Assembly (NCBI GenBank): GCA_012861695.1
Contig: JAAOOA010000033.1
Location: 21,290,434 to 21,354,433 of the forward strand
DNA: 64,000 nucleotides
Origin: Trematomus loennbergii
Taxonomy: Eukaryota > Chordata > Actinopteri > Perciformes > Nototheniidae
Direction: 5' to 3'
Below, piece after piece: positions 39,392 to 51,223 of this stretch; positions within the stretch are counted from its first letter, which is position 1, and each line of letters opens with the position of its first letter. The notes beneath the pieces are model-generated. The model saw only the letters and a program-made list of their open reading frames with translations. It had not been told where the DNA came from and made no database searches. The position numbers and the translations under genes are program-made.

Positions 39392-39970
39392 TTACGGGCC
39401 GTCTCCACAGCAGCGTTAAAAAATCTTGAAACGCTTCTGCCCATTCACTTTGAATGGGGTGACGTCACTTTCCCTCACTTTTCGCCGAAATGCATTGTGG
39501 GCAGGCGAGCGGAGATTCTCAGGATTTTCAAGATTCAAAGTTGAACAATGTTCAACTTTTGAAGCTGAGGTGGAAGCGGCAGCCAATCAAATCCCGTGTA
39601 CGCAAATCTGGCAGTTCAAGCTCTAGCCAATCAAACGGCGTGTATGCTGGGAGAGACAGACCGCAGGTCATTTCCTCATATTCCAAAACATGGAGGAGAA
39701 ATTAGCGGTAGCGAATCAATCACCCGGTGCTTTATGACCAGACCTACCGGGATATAAACCGGAGGAGCCAGGCATGGAGGGAGGAGGCAGAGACAGTGGT
39801 ATGTTTTTCGCCTGTTTTGGGGAGTTTATATCCAGTTTACTTCGGGCTTTTTGGCTTCATATGTCGCGGGCGGGAGATTCATGTGATTGGTTGATCGCAA
39901 AAAAATCCCCAAGCCTCAGATACGCCCACCTCCAAGATTTTTTTAACGCTGCTGTGGAGACGGCCCGTAA
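39392..39970 (+). mobile_element. CGGGCCGTCTCC MITE, full copy 1
   Basis: 579 bp with inverted ends CGGGCCGTCTCCACAGCAGC; bounded by TTA at left and TAA at right. Carries TGACGTCA (39,460-39,467), two CCAATCAAA boxes and GTGATTGGTT. TWA-type flanks suggest a PIF/Harbinger-like origin; no transposase is present. Confidence 0.88.
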
Positions 39971-40228
39971 CTGCAGGTCATTTCCTCATATTCCAAAAAA
40001 TGGAGGAGAAATTAGCAGTAGCGAATCAATCACCCGGTGCTTTATGACCAGACCTACCGGGATATAAACCGGAGGAGCCAGGCATGGAGGGAGGTGGCAG
40101 AGACAGTGGTATGTTTTCGCCTGTTTTGGGGAGTTTATATCCAGTTTACTATGGGCTTTTTTTGCTTCGTATGTCACGGGCGGGAGATTCATGTGATTGG
40201 TTGTTCGCAAAAAATCCCCAAGCTTCCG
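39971..40228 (+). mobile_element. CGGGCCGTCTCC MITE, partial copy
   Basis: Matches the right half of the full element (GCAGGTCATTTCCTCATATT to AATCCCCAAGCTTC) without its inverted end. Confidence 0.85.
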
Positions 40229-40804
40229 TAACGGGCCGTCTCCACGGCAGCGTTAAAAAATCTTGAAACGCTTCTGCCCATTCACTTTGAATGGGGTGAC
40301 GTCACTTTTTTTCGCTTTCGCCGAAATGCATTGTGGGCAGGCGAGCGGAGATTCTCAGGATTTTCAAGATCCAAAGTTGAACAATGTTCAACTTTTGAAG
40401 CTGAGGAGGAAGCGTCAGCCAATCAAATCCCGTGTACGCAAATCTGACAGTTCAAGCTCTAGCCAATCAAACGGCGTGTATGCTGGGAGAGAAATACCGC
40501 AGGTCATTTCCTCATATTCCAAAACATGGAGGAGAAATTAGCGGTAGCGAATCAATCACCCGGTGCTTTATGACCAGACCTACCGGGATATAAACCGGAG
40601 GAGCCAGGCATGGAGGGAGGTGGCAGAGACAGTGGTAGGTTTTCGCCTGTTTTGGGGAGTTTATATCCAGTTTACTTCGGGCTTTTTTGCTTCGTATGTC
40701 GCGGGCGGGAGATTCATGTGATTGGTTGCTCGCAAAAAATCCTCAAGCTTCAGATACGCCCACCTCCAAGATTTTTTTAACGCTGCTGTGGAGACGGCCC
40801 GTAA
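40229..40804 (+). mobile_element. CGGGCCGTCTCC MITE, full copy 2
   Basis: Inverted ends CGGGCCGTCTCCACGGCAGC and GCTGCTGTGGAGACGGCCCG between identical TAA flanks (40,229-40,231; 40,802-40,804). TGACGTCA at 40,297-40,304. Confidence 0.9.
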
Positions 40805-40805
40805 C

Positions 40806-42137
40806 GGTCGAGGAGTGAAGATCAGTTGAACGTTTCTGTGACTCCGCCCAGCGGCTGCTCTTCTGAGAGGCACCGCTCTGACAGCTCTGTCTACTGGGAA
40901 ACGCGCTAAAAGTCCTTCTGGAGGTAAGCAACACTACACAATTTCACCAAGTCTGAGAGTAAAAGCTTTCTCGAAGGTTCGTTTTGCTTTCTTACAACGT
41001 TACGTTAATGTTAACTTAACCTTACGTTTGCTAGGAGGCTAGCTGTCTTAGCTAACAATAGTTAGCAGCTAACGTTTTCTGCAGTTTGTGTTTCCCCTGA
41101 AAAACGTGATGCAGCTATAAGTTGTAAGTTAACTTAACGTTATCTTACAAGTTGAGAGGTTACGTTTTGTTTAAAATCGTCAATGTAATGCCATTAGAGG
41201 TGTTGTGTTGAACATGAAGTTAGCTAACTGTAGCTCTCCACCAAAGGTTAGCATGTTAAGCTGTACTTTCTGTGGCAGCTAGCTTAATACAAAGAGGGTT
41301 TTTGTGCTTCATTGTAAACTTTTCTTACAAATGTGTGTTAATCTACCTGAAATTGTGGGGACAGTTTTTTTCTACTCAATGATACAGACCATTGTTGAGG
41401 AGATGCAAAACATACATATACTTTGAGTAATGTTACTTTGCTGCTAAAAGATGAAACATTATCAGATAAGGACATCACCAAAGTGTGTGAGTCTGTGTGA
41501 GTCTGTCTGTTCTTTGCATGTCGTACACACTGCTCTGGTATGAATTAAAAATATAATTGTAAAATGTAAATCTCGCTCTTGTCATCGTTCAGGCTTTGCA
41601 TTTGAACCCCTATGACTGGTTGCGGACTTGAAGGGAACGCCTTCCTGACATCCAGGAAAAAGGTGAGATTCTAATCTAATCTAATCTATTTCAATGCCAA
41701 AAGCAAGTTATTGTTTTTAACTTTTTTTAATATGATTTTTTGGGGAATTTCAGTTTTATTGGATAGTAGAGATCTACTGGAAACAGTGGAGAGGGAGGAG
41801 ATGATATGCAGCAAAAGGCCGAGCCGGATGGTTGCTGCTCCGTGTGGAACGTGTTCTATCAGGTAAAGCACTTTGGTACCCAGTTATTTATGGTATTGAG
41901 TTTGAATGTAGCCTTTGGAAGGTATTTTCCAACAGTGCATTGTAAAGACTGAAAAAACAGGCTCAGGTTAAAGCTTGACTTGATTTGGTCTTTTACTTAA
42001 GAGGATGTTTGTCCTCCTGTCTTCTCTATATTCCTTATCTTTCTTTCAGGTGTAACATCTACCAATGGTTGTACATGACACCACCTCTTGCTGTCCTACT
42101 AGTCAACCCTCCTGATCAGAGCCTTTCCTAAATAGTG
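40806..42137 (+). ncRNA. Possible spliced transcript with small open frame
   Basis: Not recognised as a known gene. Four consecutive exon-like blocks have good sites: up to 40,923 (GGAG/gtaagc), 41,593-41,662 (ttcag ... AAAG/gtgaga), 41,754-41,862 (tttcag ... TCAG/gtaaag) and 42,050-42,137 (ctttcag ... AGTG/gtaagt). A later block at 42,857 follows ttttcaag. Joining blocks three and four gives one open frame of 47 codons, ATG at 41,801 and TAA at 42,129-42,131. Block one starts right after a MITE that carries CCAAT and CRE motifs. This could be a lncRNA, a small-protein gene or chance splice sites; part of block three resembles a dispersed fish repeat. Confidence 0.35.
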
Positions 42138-42497
42138 GTAAGTTGTTTAACAGTTCAGTGTACGTTAATTTAGCAACTTAATGCTTTACTGCTGTTGAAT
42201 AAACCTATATATATATACATCCATCAGCAATCAATAAAACAAATCATCCAACACAAAATAGAAGAAATCTGGACCTATTCTATTTCTTTTTATACCACAG
42301 CATCTATTGGGACTGCTCATTGATGTCATCAAGAGCCATTGAGTCTAGCTTTTGTAGTCGGCCTCTCAGAATGTTTATCATTTCTTTGTCTCTTAACATC
42401 CTATAATCATTTGTTTTTTTATTGTTGATATTGTTTAAAGCATTATTATGGCCAAAGTATCCTACAATTCAGGATTTTCCACTGAAAAAAGTGTTGG

Positions 42498-42690
42498 ATT
42501 CAAGATTCAAAGCTTTTATTCTCATATGCTCAGCAGCTACAGTGTAGAAATGTCAATGCAATTCTTCTGACCTGAGCTCCTCCAACAATGCAACATATAC
42601 AATAAAATACAAAAATACAAAATAAAAAGTAGTGCAAAAGTGTATATACATGTAATATAATAGAATATGATATTTACAAGAACAGAATAT
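42498..42690. repeat. Dispersed repeat (TTCAAGATTCAAAGCTTTTATT)
   Basis: TTCAAGATTCAAAGCTTTTA, then GAGCTCCTCCAACAATGCAA and an A-rich end, a common teleost repeat end. Family not fixed. Confidence 0.55.
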
Positions 42691-43204
42691 TAAATAAAAA
42701 ATTAAATACGGTGTATTGCGTGGACAATAGACCCAATCACAGTGAATGTTCAAAACTAAACTTGATACATTTTTCTTTTTCATCTCACAGTGCACATATT
42801 TAAGTAATCATAACACAAAGCTAAAATGTAATCTGTTTTTCCTTTCTCTTTTCAAGAGTGCTTCAGAGGATGGCTGAATTCACAAAACGTGGAGAAGACC
42901 GAGAAGGAGAAGTTGGCCGGTTACTACATTTCACAAAAAATACAGGACCATGTGAAAAACGGAAAGAAACAGTTGAAGGAAATTGCTTAAAAATATGAAG
43001 TAATGGGTGTTTTGAAAATGTTTTCAAATGTGTGTTAATGTTCATTGTGTGTTATAAAATTTTCCTGCTTCTAATCATTTGATGTATGAGTATTTATTTA
43101 CAGACATTCTATACATTCTGGTACCTTTCTGGTAAGGTAGGTGCTCTGATCTGAAATGATAGATGTTCATTGAGCTACTGCAATTGGGTGAGAGTGTTTC
43201 ATCA

Positions 43205-43711
43205 TCATATATGACCAGCTTAACCATCAAGTAATCCCAGTTAAAGTTCTACTCAAGATCATACCAGTCGGACCAGCTAATGGTGACCAGCTAGACCACT
43301 GTGACCACCAGCTTTTACCAGCTATCCTGACCAGCTAATGGTGACCAGCTTTTACCAGCTAAACCAGCTATCCCGACCAGCTAATGGTGACCAGCTACTA
43401 GACCACTGTGACCACCAGCTTTTACCAGCTAGACCAGCTATCCCGACCAGCTAATGGTGACCAGCTAGACCACTGTGACCAAACCAGCTATCCTGACCAG
43501 CTAGACCACTGTGACCACCAGCTTTTACCAGCTAAACCAGCTATCCCGACCAGCTAATGGTGACCAGCTAGACCACTGTGACCAAACCAGCTATCCTGAC
43601 CAGCTAAAGTGTCCAAAACCCCTCTCAACCAGCAAACTAATCCAGCCTAATATTGACTGGCTGGTCAGGCTGGTTTACCAGCCTTGTTGGTCTAAGTGGT
43701 TTTTTCAGCAG
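43205..43711. repeat. ACCAGCTA minisatellite
   Basis: About 500 bp of units around GACCAGCTAATGGTGACCAG and CTAGACCACTGTGACC, in inverse orientation to 38,568-38,825. Ends GTGGTTTTTTCAGCAG, the inverse of the start of the 38,568 array. Confidence 0.85.
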
Positions 43712-44040
43712 AGCTGTATCAGAGACTCTCAGTCTGACAGGAGAGAACTCACAAACAGCTGTATTATATCCGTTAGCGCAGCTAACCAGATGCTAACAAC
43801 AACAATCCCCTGTACAAGTGTAGTGCTGAACAAAACGTGTAAGTATCATGAATGTGTGTTTGCCACAGATATTATTTTCTGCAATATTCCCAAAAACCAA
43901 TGGAAAACCCATTGGTTTTTTATTGATGGAGCTGTATGGCTTCATACCATGGCTGTAGAATAAGAACGTTCCATACAGTAAGTGACTCCCATTGAAAGCG
44001 TGTTTAAACGATTTAACTACTGTGGCTTTAAGAGGTTAGG
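43712..44040. repeat. Fragment of the 54-kb MITE family before nccrp1
   Basis: GAACAAAACGTGTAAGTATC and CAATGGAAAACCCATTGG recur in inverted form at 54,195-54,265. Ends about 130 bp before the nccrp1 ATG. Confidence 0.55.
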
Positions 44041-44175
44041 GAGCAGCGTGCAATGCATTGCCTTGCTTCCATTGCAACACTGGGGTGTGGCGTAGATTAC
44101 AGACTAGAATACAAATACTCGCAGACTTCCTGGATGAATCAAACAGAGTAAGATTACACAGTCTCTGTCTGCACC

Positions 44176-44311
44176 ATGTCTGAGTGGAAGCAGAGATGTG
44201 AGTCTGAGTGGAGCCTGCAAGGCGCACCGATGCCCGGCAGCCTTGACTGGAAGTCCGTGTTTGACGCCAGACCGCTGGGGAGGAATTTACTGAAGAACCC
44301 TTCACCTCACG
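44176..44311 (+). CDS. nccrp1: nccrp1 exon 1
   Basis: Codes MSEWKQRCESEWSLQGAPM and DWKSVFDARPLGRNLLKNP; donor CACG/gtaaca, ends in phase 1. Confidence 0.93.
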
Positions 44312-47300
44312 GTAACACAACACTGTCAAAACATGACTCTGTTCAGGGAGTTTTCATTGAGTTGATCAAAGTTCCATACTAGGATACTGATACACATGTT
44401 GATGTAGGCTACGTAGCTCACTTGTTACAGTAACTTGAGAATGGGTGTTTCCAAAGTAGCTTCCAAAGTTTGATCCTGCAGTGGTTTCAGTTTCTTCAGT
44501 GTAATAATTCAGCCAATAAGGGGCAGACTTTCTCAGGTAGATTTGTTCAGCATCAAAGCAGCTTTGTGCAACCTGAATACCTGCTGTGATGCAAAACTAT
44601 ACTCATGACTTATTGCTTTTCTTGGTTTGGTTTGCAAGTTCATCAATTCTTCTTTAGGGTCTACAGTTATGTGCAGTGTGGCCTATTTACTAAAATGATT
44701 AATTTTGTTCTGCCTTATCAGCTTAAATAAGCAGCTTTTAGTTTTTATTTTAGTTTTTATGCACCACAAGCTTGGAACAAACTGCCTGAAATTCTGAGGT
44801 CCGCCCCAACCCTGTTTTTTCATTTTAAATCAAGGTTGAAAACCTTTCTTTTTAATGCAGCCTATCCTGAGATCCTTTAACCGTGCCTTATCGTTGCACT
44901 TTTAGTTGCAGCCAGTATTTTATCGCTTTTATGAATTGTCTTTTTTTTGGTTTGTTTTTGATTGTCTGTTTGTTTTGTTTTAATTATTATGTGTTGAATG
45001 CTTATGTGAAGCACTTTGAATTGCCTCTGTGTCTTAAAATGTGCTATACAAATAAACTAGCCTTGAACCTTGAACACATAAGAGGAAAAATGACAAACAA
45101 ATTATTTTATTTTATTTTATTTAGCCTTTATTTATACAGGTGTAAATCTCATTGAGACACAAGGTCTCATTTCCAAGAGAGACCTGTCAGTGGTAACACT
45201 ACCACACAAAGTTACAGACAGACAGGACACTAAACACAGAGAAATAATGACATTCATTCATGGGAAAAACATGAATTCACTTTGATTTATGCAATGAGTT
45301 TGCATCACGTTTGATTAGCTGTATCCCTCAATTTAAAGGTGAGTTAATTGAGGTTACAGGGTACATTTATCACGAGACCTCTTTTTTCCTTTAGCCCTTG
45401 TTGCCTGGAGCCATGGATATATTTTTTTCCAGGTTTTTACGATCTCCACTAAACCCAGTAAAATGGAGGCATTATAATTGTTTGTGGTGTCAGAATTGGT
45501 AAATAGCAATGTCTTTTAAAACCTGTAGAAAATATTTAAAATATATCAAAATGTCTACATGAGAAGTGAGATGGGAAGAAAGTGGCCCTGGATGTGATGA
45601 CACGTTTATGTGCATCACTTATAAGAACCTCAACTGATTGTGTAATCTTTATTTTGGTAAGTCTTTGTTGGGTACTTTGTTGTTTGTGGCAGGTAACAGT
45701 AATAGATCTTTGGTATCTACTGTATACCCACAATAACATTACATTAAACCAAAAAATATATATAAATGAATTAGTGGAACCAGGTAATTGAATTGCACGT
45801 TGTTACTTTTGGTAAAAACGCAATTTCAAAAACGTAAAAATGTTCAATGTTATAAAACATGTCTACACTGGAAGTGTCTCAAAATGCTGACGTGAGCATT
45901 ATGAGCTGCTGAGTAATACTTTAGTTGGACACACCCATGACCCAGACTGTCGGAAAGATATATTCTTTGGCTTTGAAGTATTACAGTGTGACTACAGTGT
46001 CTTTAGTAGGAGTGGTACCAATAACAATTGTTTCTTTGTCTCGTTTCCCACTCAGGATTGAGTAAGGACACCCCTCCACCTGAACCTGATCTGCCTGAAT
46101 TTCCAACACGTGGACCTCCACGATTCCAACCTGATGGTGAGAGGCAGGAGAAAGTGGCATAATTAGCTACAAATGACAACAATGACATTTAAATCAGTTT
46201 TAGTAAAAATCTCTTTTAATTTATAGGCGACTTCAGTGACTGGACCACGAGCCTGGAAGTCCTCCCCTATGATATGAGTGGAATCCCAGAAGGTGCCGTG
46301 GTCTGTGAATTACCTCAATTCAGGTGAGTGTCTCCCTGTATCATATGTTAATCATGCAGATGTTTTTAACAGTGATTACCAATGATCGTAGACATCCAAC
46401 TTCAATAGATTGAACTGGTGCATATAAAGCCATAATTAAAATAAATGGATTACATTACCAAGGTCAATCCAAACTTCCCTTTGGAAAAATGTTATTCTAA
46501 AAAGCTTCCAGATATTTTGGATAAAACTAAATGGCATTTGGTTTCTTAGACATACCTGCTCACTGTATAATTATTTCAGTGAAATGTTATTTTATAGGCA
46601 AGCTGTTGACTTGTAGCAGATTTTACTTTCTAGATGTTGCTTATGTGGTTGTCTGCTAATTAAGTGCAATTTATGACAATAAGTCAAGAATCATCAGAAC
46701 TAAGCTGATATTTTCAAATAAAGTAATAAAAAAACCTCTGATTTCTCTTTCCAGTTTGTCATGCATGTCTTTATTACAACACCACACAGGTTTTTGTTTT
46801 ATCTCCCCGCTAAATAAGTGGTAAATACTATCATTTTAAACGTAATGATTAATAATGAGCATGTTGTGATGTGACTCTTGTCTCTCTGGTCCTCAGCTGG
46901 TTCACCATGGAGCAGGTAGTGGACCTGAAGGCAGAGGGATTGTGGGATGAGCTGCTGGATGAGTTTCAACCTGAAATCCTCATCCAAGACTGGTGGGTTA
47001 ATGAGCACCACCACCCACCTCACCTACCTCACCCACCCATGTGTGAATACTTATCACTGTGGTCTTATCAGCTTGTTAGTACACATGAAGCTGACACTGT
47101 ACTGTGTGTTTCAAAGTTAATCATACACAATGTGCCATTTAGGTTTCCCTCATGGAATGTTTGAATATGTTGGGCATGGCCATATGTCCTGCTTGCAGTG
47201 TGTGTATTTGTGTAGATAATATATAGAAGATAGTGTTATGATATGACTAATTTACTAGTTTGTAGCATAAAAGTGCATATCTCTTTTGACAAATAAAATA

Positions 47301-48903
47301 GTTTGCTCATAAACAAGCATAAATGTATACAATCATATAGGACTATTTAACATTTATTGTATATGTATATACAGTATATATATACCCAAAGTAATGGGTA
47401 ATATGCTGGGAGCAGGTCATTATCGCCAAGGTCAAGTATCGATTACATACTTACTTAAAAGCCTAATAGATCATTTGAATTATTGATATAAACATTTTCA
47501 TTTAATAATGACTGTATTGCTTCTGCTAAGAAGAAAAAAAGAGTATGTTCTATACTGCTTCCGTTATACTAATACCAGATTACATTTCATGGAAGTCAGT
47601 TGGAAATCTATTGCTGATTGCAGACCTGTAGAATCAATTGTTATCCTTCTTTTATTCTATATCTGGCAGCAGTGGCAGCAATCAATGGGCTGCCACCTGT
47701 CAACTCTTATACATGCCAAATGTGAGATGATTTCTTGATACAAAAAATGTAATTATCTGTATTTTGTTAGGTATGAGGAGAGTCAGCTGCATGCTTCCAT
47801 CTACCAGCTGCAGGTGAAGTTACTGGGTGCTGACAAAAGCACAGTGATCTCAGAGCACAGTGTCAACCCCAGTGAGGACCTCAGCAACTACTCACACAAC
47901 TGGAAGGAGGTGAGTCACTGGTTATAGTCACATATTCGAATAAAAATAAGTTCCTATGTCTTTTTCTAACCAATATCTCTTAACCTCACTGGAAAACGTC
48001 ATAGGAAAAACTACAATTTTCAGTATATGAACTATTGAAACCATGTATACTTTAATGGTAGCAATCATGTATACTTTAATGGTAACCATGTATACTTTAA
48101 TAGAATAAAATGGATGTTTGCACTCTACCTTAACCTTCTGTCCACTCATATTAATCCCACATCAAACCCAATTAGTTGTAGGATTGTATGAAAATATTTA
48201 AATAAAAGTTGCATGCGTGCCTTTTGCAATATATGCATTACTTGTTTGGCCTACACATTTACCATCTGAGCATGGTGATATAAAAAAATAGCTTAAGAAA
48301 AACCACCCAACTCAGTGAACACTATGAAACTGTATTTGATAGTTTTACAGTTGTAAGGGTAATGTTCATAATTTGCCTTTTGGTTTAACATATTGTTGTA
48401 CGTTCAAAAAATATAAGAATTTTAGAAACATATGGCATAAGATGAAAATCCTTAATAAACACCGTCACTTACATGAACTGCGTTAGTTGGTCATTTAAAA
48501 TCCCTTTCACTTTGTAAAGGATGGTCCAGTGTTTCTTATGTTAATTAAGATATCAAAGGAAGCGTTGCAGCTCCTTTCCTGTCATCTAGAGAATTTAAAT
48601 GGCTCTTATCATGGCTGCCACTTACTTCCTAATCTTTTCACTCCGTTAGGAACCTTCCTGAAAGAAAAACACTAATCCACTGAGTCCCCTGACAGGAAAT
48701 AATCAGACTATACTGTATCTAAATGTTTCACTGCATGTCCCTGTGTTGGCCTGCAGGTGTCACATGTGTTCTCCGGCTATGGACCAGGGGTGAGATATGT
48801 CCACTTCCAGCACCGCCTGAAGAGCCAGTTCATGATGGAGTTCTACACCACGCTGTTCACCGGCAGCTCGGTGATGGTCAAATCAACCAAAACCAGCTCC
48901 TAG
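44176..48903 (+). CDS. nccrp1: NCCRP1-like FBA-domain protein
   Basis: Non-specific cytotoxic cell receptor protein 1, described in fish cytotoxic cells and related to FBXO2/6/44-type proteins through the F-box-associated, glycoprotein-binding domain but with no F-box. Six exons: 44176-44311, 46056-46136, 46227-46323, 46897-46992, 47771-47909, 48757-48903; 231 codons, all phases join. Motifs: DWKSVFDARPLGRNLLKNP, LSKDTPPPEPDLPEFP, WTTSLEVLPYDMSGIP, WFTMEQVVDLKAEGLWDELL, QPEILIQDWYEES, VSHVFSGYGPGVRYVHF, then MVKSTKTSS and TAG. The ATG context is caccATGt. No signal peptide or membrane segment is seen. Intron 1 carries LINE remnants. AATAAA is at 49,137-49,142. Confidence 0.94.
44738..45065 (+). 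pseudogene. LINE 3' remnant in nccrp1 intron 1
   Basis: Codes the tail AWNKLPEILRSAP, FKSRLKTFLFNAAYPEIL of a LINE reverse transcriptase, then a 3'UTR ending GTGCTATACAAATAAA and a TTGAACCTTGAAC tail. Confidence 0.8.
45103..45205 (-). repeat. LINE/SINE tail, inverted
   Basis: (ATTTT)n, then TTTATTTATACAGGTGTAAA and CTCATTGAGAC; the inverse of the tail type seen at 50,050-50,110. Confidence 0.6.
46056..46136 (+). CDS. nccrp1: nccrp1 exon 2 (proline-rich)
   Basis: An 81-bp exon coding LSKDTPPPEPDLPEFPTRG and PPRFQPD, the proline-rich linker before the FBA domain. Confidence 0.92.
46227..46323 (+). CDS. nccrp1: nccrp1 exon 3 (FBA start)
   Basis: A 97-bp exon coding DFSDWTTSLEVLPYDMSGIP and VVCELPQF, after a short 90-bp intron. 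Starts the FBA beta-sandwich. Confidence 0.93.
46897..46992 (+). CDS. nccrp1: nccrp1 exon 4 (FBA core)
   Basis: A 96-bp exon coding WFTMEQVVDLKAEGLWDELL and EFQPEILIQD, the FBA hallmark. Donor TG/gtgggt, so the Trp codon of DWYEES is split. Confidence 0.94.
47160..47770. other. nccrp1 intron 4, no gene seen
   Basis: AT-rich; contains TATATGTATATACAGTATAT near 47,360. Nothing coding recognised. Confidence 0.4.
47771..47909 (+). CDS. nccrp1: nccrp1 exon 5 (FBA)
   Basis: A 139-bp exon coding YEESQLHASIYQLQVKLLGA, SEHSVNPSEDLSNYSHNWKE; donor gtgagt, phase 0. Confidence 0.93.
48041..48104. repeat. Short tandem repeat CATGTATACTTTAATGG
   Basis: Three units built on CATGTATACTTTAATGGTA in nccrp1 intron 5. 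Confidence 0.8.
48757..48903 (+). CDS. nccrp1: nccrp1 exon 6 (terminal)
   Basis: Codes VSHVFSGYGPGVRYVHFQHR, QFMMEFYTTLFTGSSVMVK and STKTSS, stop TAG at 48,901-48,903. Confidence 0.94.
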   Translation: MSHVFSGYGPGVRYVHFQHRLKSQFMMEFYTTLFTGSSVMVKSTKTSS

Positions 48904-49136
48904 GCTGACTCTTCTGAAACTGTAAAGACTTGTTGTTTGAATATTCCATGTAATCATCTATAAAGTAACAACACATACAAATATTGTCTTTTACAAAAGT
49001 GATAAATTTTTGATTTGAATGTGCTTACACATTAGAGTTTGCAATAATTAATAATGGATTGTGTTTAATAATGTTGCTAATTTATGCATATTTAGTTTAA
49101 TTAATTGTTTTATTTTGCATTCCCTTGCATTTCCAA

Positions 49137-49142
49137 AATAAA
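49137..49142 (+). terminator. Likely nccrp1 poly(A) signal AATAAA
   Basis: First AATAAA after the nccrp1 stop, 234 bp downstream, followed by a T-rich stretch. Confidence 0.6.
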
Positions 49143-49523
49143 AGGCAAATGGAATTATTTTTGTTTTTTTAGGACACCATACACTGTTGTGTGTAATAAA
49201 AAAACACATTTTTAACCTCACAGTTCATTTTATTTTTAACACTGAAACCTGTCTCTTAAAAATGATTGAAAAAGTCTAACTCTATAAACCCTCTCTATGC
49301 ACTCTCACTAACGTATTTTGTGGATTGAAATTGGTGGGTTCTGTGTACATAATACATGACAGACTCACAGTTCATGTTACTGCGGCCTGAATTACCTAAG
49401 ACTTGTGAATCAAGAGATATAGAGACTGGCCTTTGTCAAGGAATAAGACCACTTAGTTAGTAAAACATTAATAAGAGGTAGTTTAAGTAAACTCATCCTA
49501 TTTGTCCATACAAGATAAGTCTA

Positions 49524-50115
49524 TTGCAGGTTCTTCCATGTATTGTATTTGCACCCTATAGGACTCATCATTGCACACTGTATAGCCTAACTGGATGGTC
49601 CTCACTTACTATGCGTAGGATGCAGCACTGGTTTTTATTCATGTATAAAGCCATTTTAGGTAAGCTTCCACTGTACATATGTGCCAGATTTGCCCCAGTT
49701 TGCGACTCTTACAACCTCAGATCCAGTGCCTGGATACGGTTCCAGGTTCCTGTGTGCGGACTGAGGCTGGAAAAAGGAGTCTTTCTTATTATGGTCCTTG
49801 GTCTTGGAATGACCTTCAATCAAGCCTAAAACTGATGGCACTTGTCTCTATAGCATGTTTTAAATTGAAGTTGTCTGACGTCCTCACCACCAGCTGCTCT
49901 TGCAGTAACAAGTAGTGTACCTTTCTTACTGTCCTAATGTGCACAATGTAGTGACTGCTTTTTCGTCTTTTGTTTTCTTAGTTATGTTCTCTGTATTTTA
50001 TATGTTTGTGTTATGTGTTATGTGTAACGTTGCTGGCTTCTTGGCCAGGTCAGCATTGAAAATGAGATTTTATCTCAATGTTTTTATCTGGTTAAATAAA
50101 GGTTAAATAAAAAAA
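49524..50115 (+). pseudogene. LINE 3' remnant with (TTAAATAAA) tail
   Basis: Decayed reverse transcriptase C-terminus (YNLRSS, then a GP-W-WNDLQ-like motif) in shifting frames, followed by GAGATTTTATCTCAATG and a GGTTAAATAAAGGTTAAATA tail. Lies about 400 bp after nccrp1. Confidence 0.75.
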
Positions 50116-50429
50116 TAATTTTTTTTTTTTGAAATGTCAGAAAGATTCTGGCATTAACATTATACTAATGTTGTACTGCACTACTATAATTGACAAATGC
50201 CCTAATGAATTAGCTATACACCATTGATAGAACAACGTTTGGGTTCCAGATTGTGAAAACTCAATTTGACAGCATTATATTTAGCATTTAATAATGAATC
50301 ACAAACTTTCATAACTTGGGCAACCACAAAATTGTTCATATATCATGGCTCTACAAATACAGCAAAAAATACTCAAAATGTAAAATACTTAAATATTCAA
50401 AGCATTACCTAATGATATTTGTATGTGAT

Positions 50430-50530
50430 TGTAGTATTTATTACATGTAGCCTACAGCACTTTGGCCCGACCAAAAATCGCTTTTAAATGTGCTTTATAA
50501 ATAAACCTTGATTTGATTTGATTTGATATG
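50430..50530 (+). repeat. Short repeat tail ending (TTGAT)n
   Basis: CAGCACTTTGGCCCGACCAA, AATCGCTTTTAAATGTGCTT and CTTGATTTGATTTGAT. An inverted copy is at 58,925-59,010. Confidence 0.75.
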
Positions 50531-51223
50531 GATTAACCATTCGTAAAGATGTGAGTTACAACTTTAACTCTTTATGAAGCCTGTCTTCATGAAAGTGGCA
50601 CATTTACAAACAAAACAAGTTTTAATATTGATAATGTGATTTCCAACAAATCTAACACTGAACTACCGTTAGGTCGTAATAACCCCTAGTGTACGAATAT
50701 CCTGATATTAGGCAATATATATACAACTTGTTTGATCCTACTAACCCTTCTTTTAACATTCAAACATATTTTACACATTCAGGAAATAACATCTCAGTCC
50801 TCTCAGTGTAGCGTGGTCAAATACGGCCAAACTGTAAACCATGCTGCACAGTAGGGCAGAGTGAGTAATGAGAGAGCAGCTAAACGCAGTTTTGCAGTTG
50901 CGCACTTTCAAATGCGTGTGACGCCTTCAGGTGCTCCCAAAACCAACTCGGACGAGATGTTCATGAATAAATAATATCATAAACCATAAATAGCCCTACA
51001 GCACCTCACTGCTGGAACCAAAACGAGATGTTTGACCCTTAATTGTTACAACACTTTCAACCAACACACATTTCAGTTTTTTTTCCGGGTCATAAACGCG
51101 TAACTCAGCGACAACTAGCCGCTTTTCAACTTAATTATGTCCAAACTAGAAACTTCGGAGTAGACATTGAACGCAGCACATCATCACCCCGCGTGGGCTC
51201 GCAGCATCATCTCCGTTAGTTAA

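Noticed and set aside
39141..40873. Many similar open frames of 60-97 residues on both strands
   Set aside because: They repeat because the MITE copies repeat; ends fall at element borders and nothing resembles a transposase.
43511..43963. A 150-residue plus-strand frame
   Set aside because: Most of it is the translated ACCAGCTA minisatellite followed by a MITE fragment.
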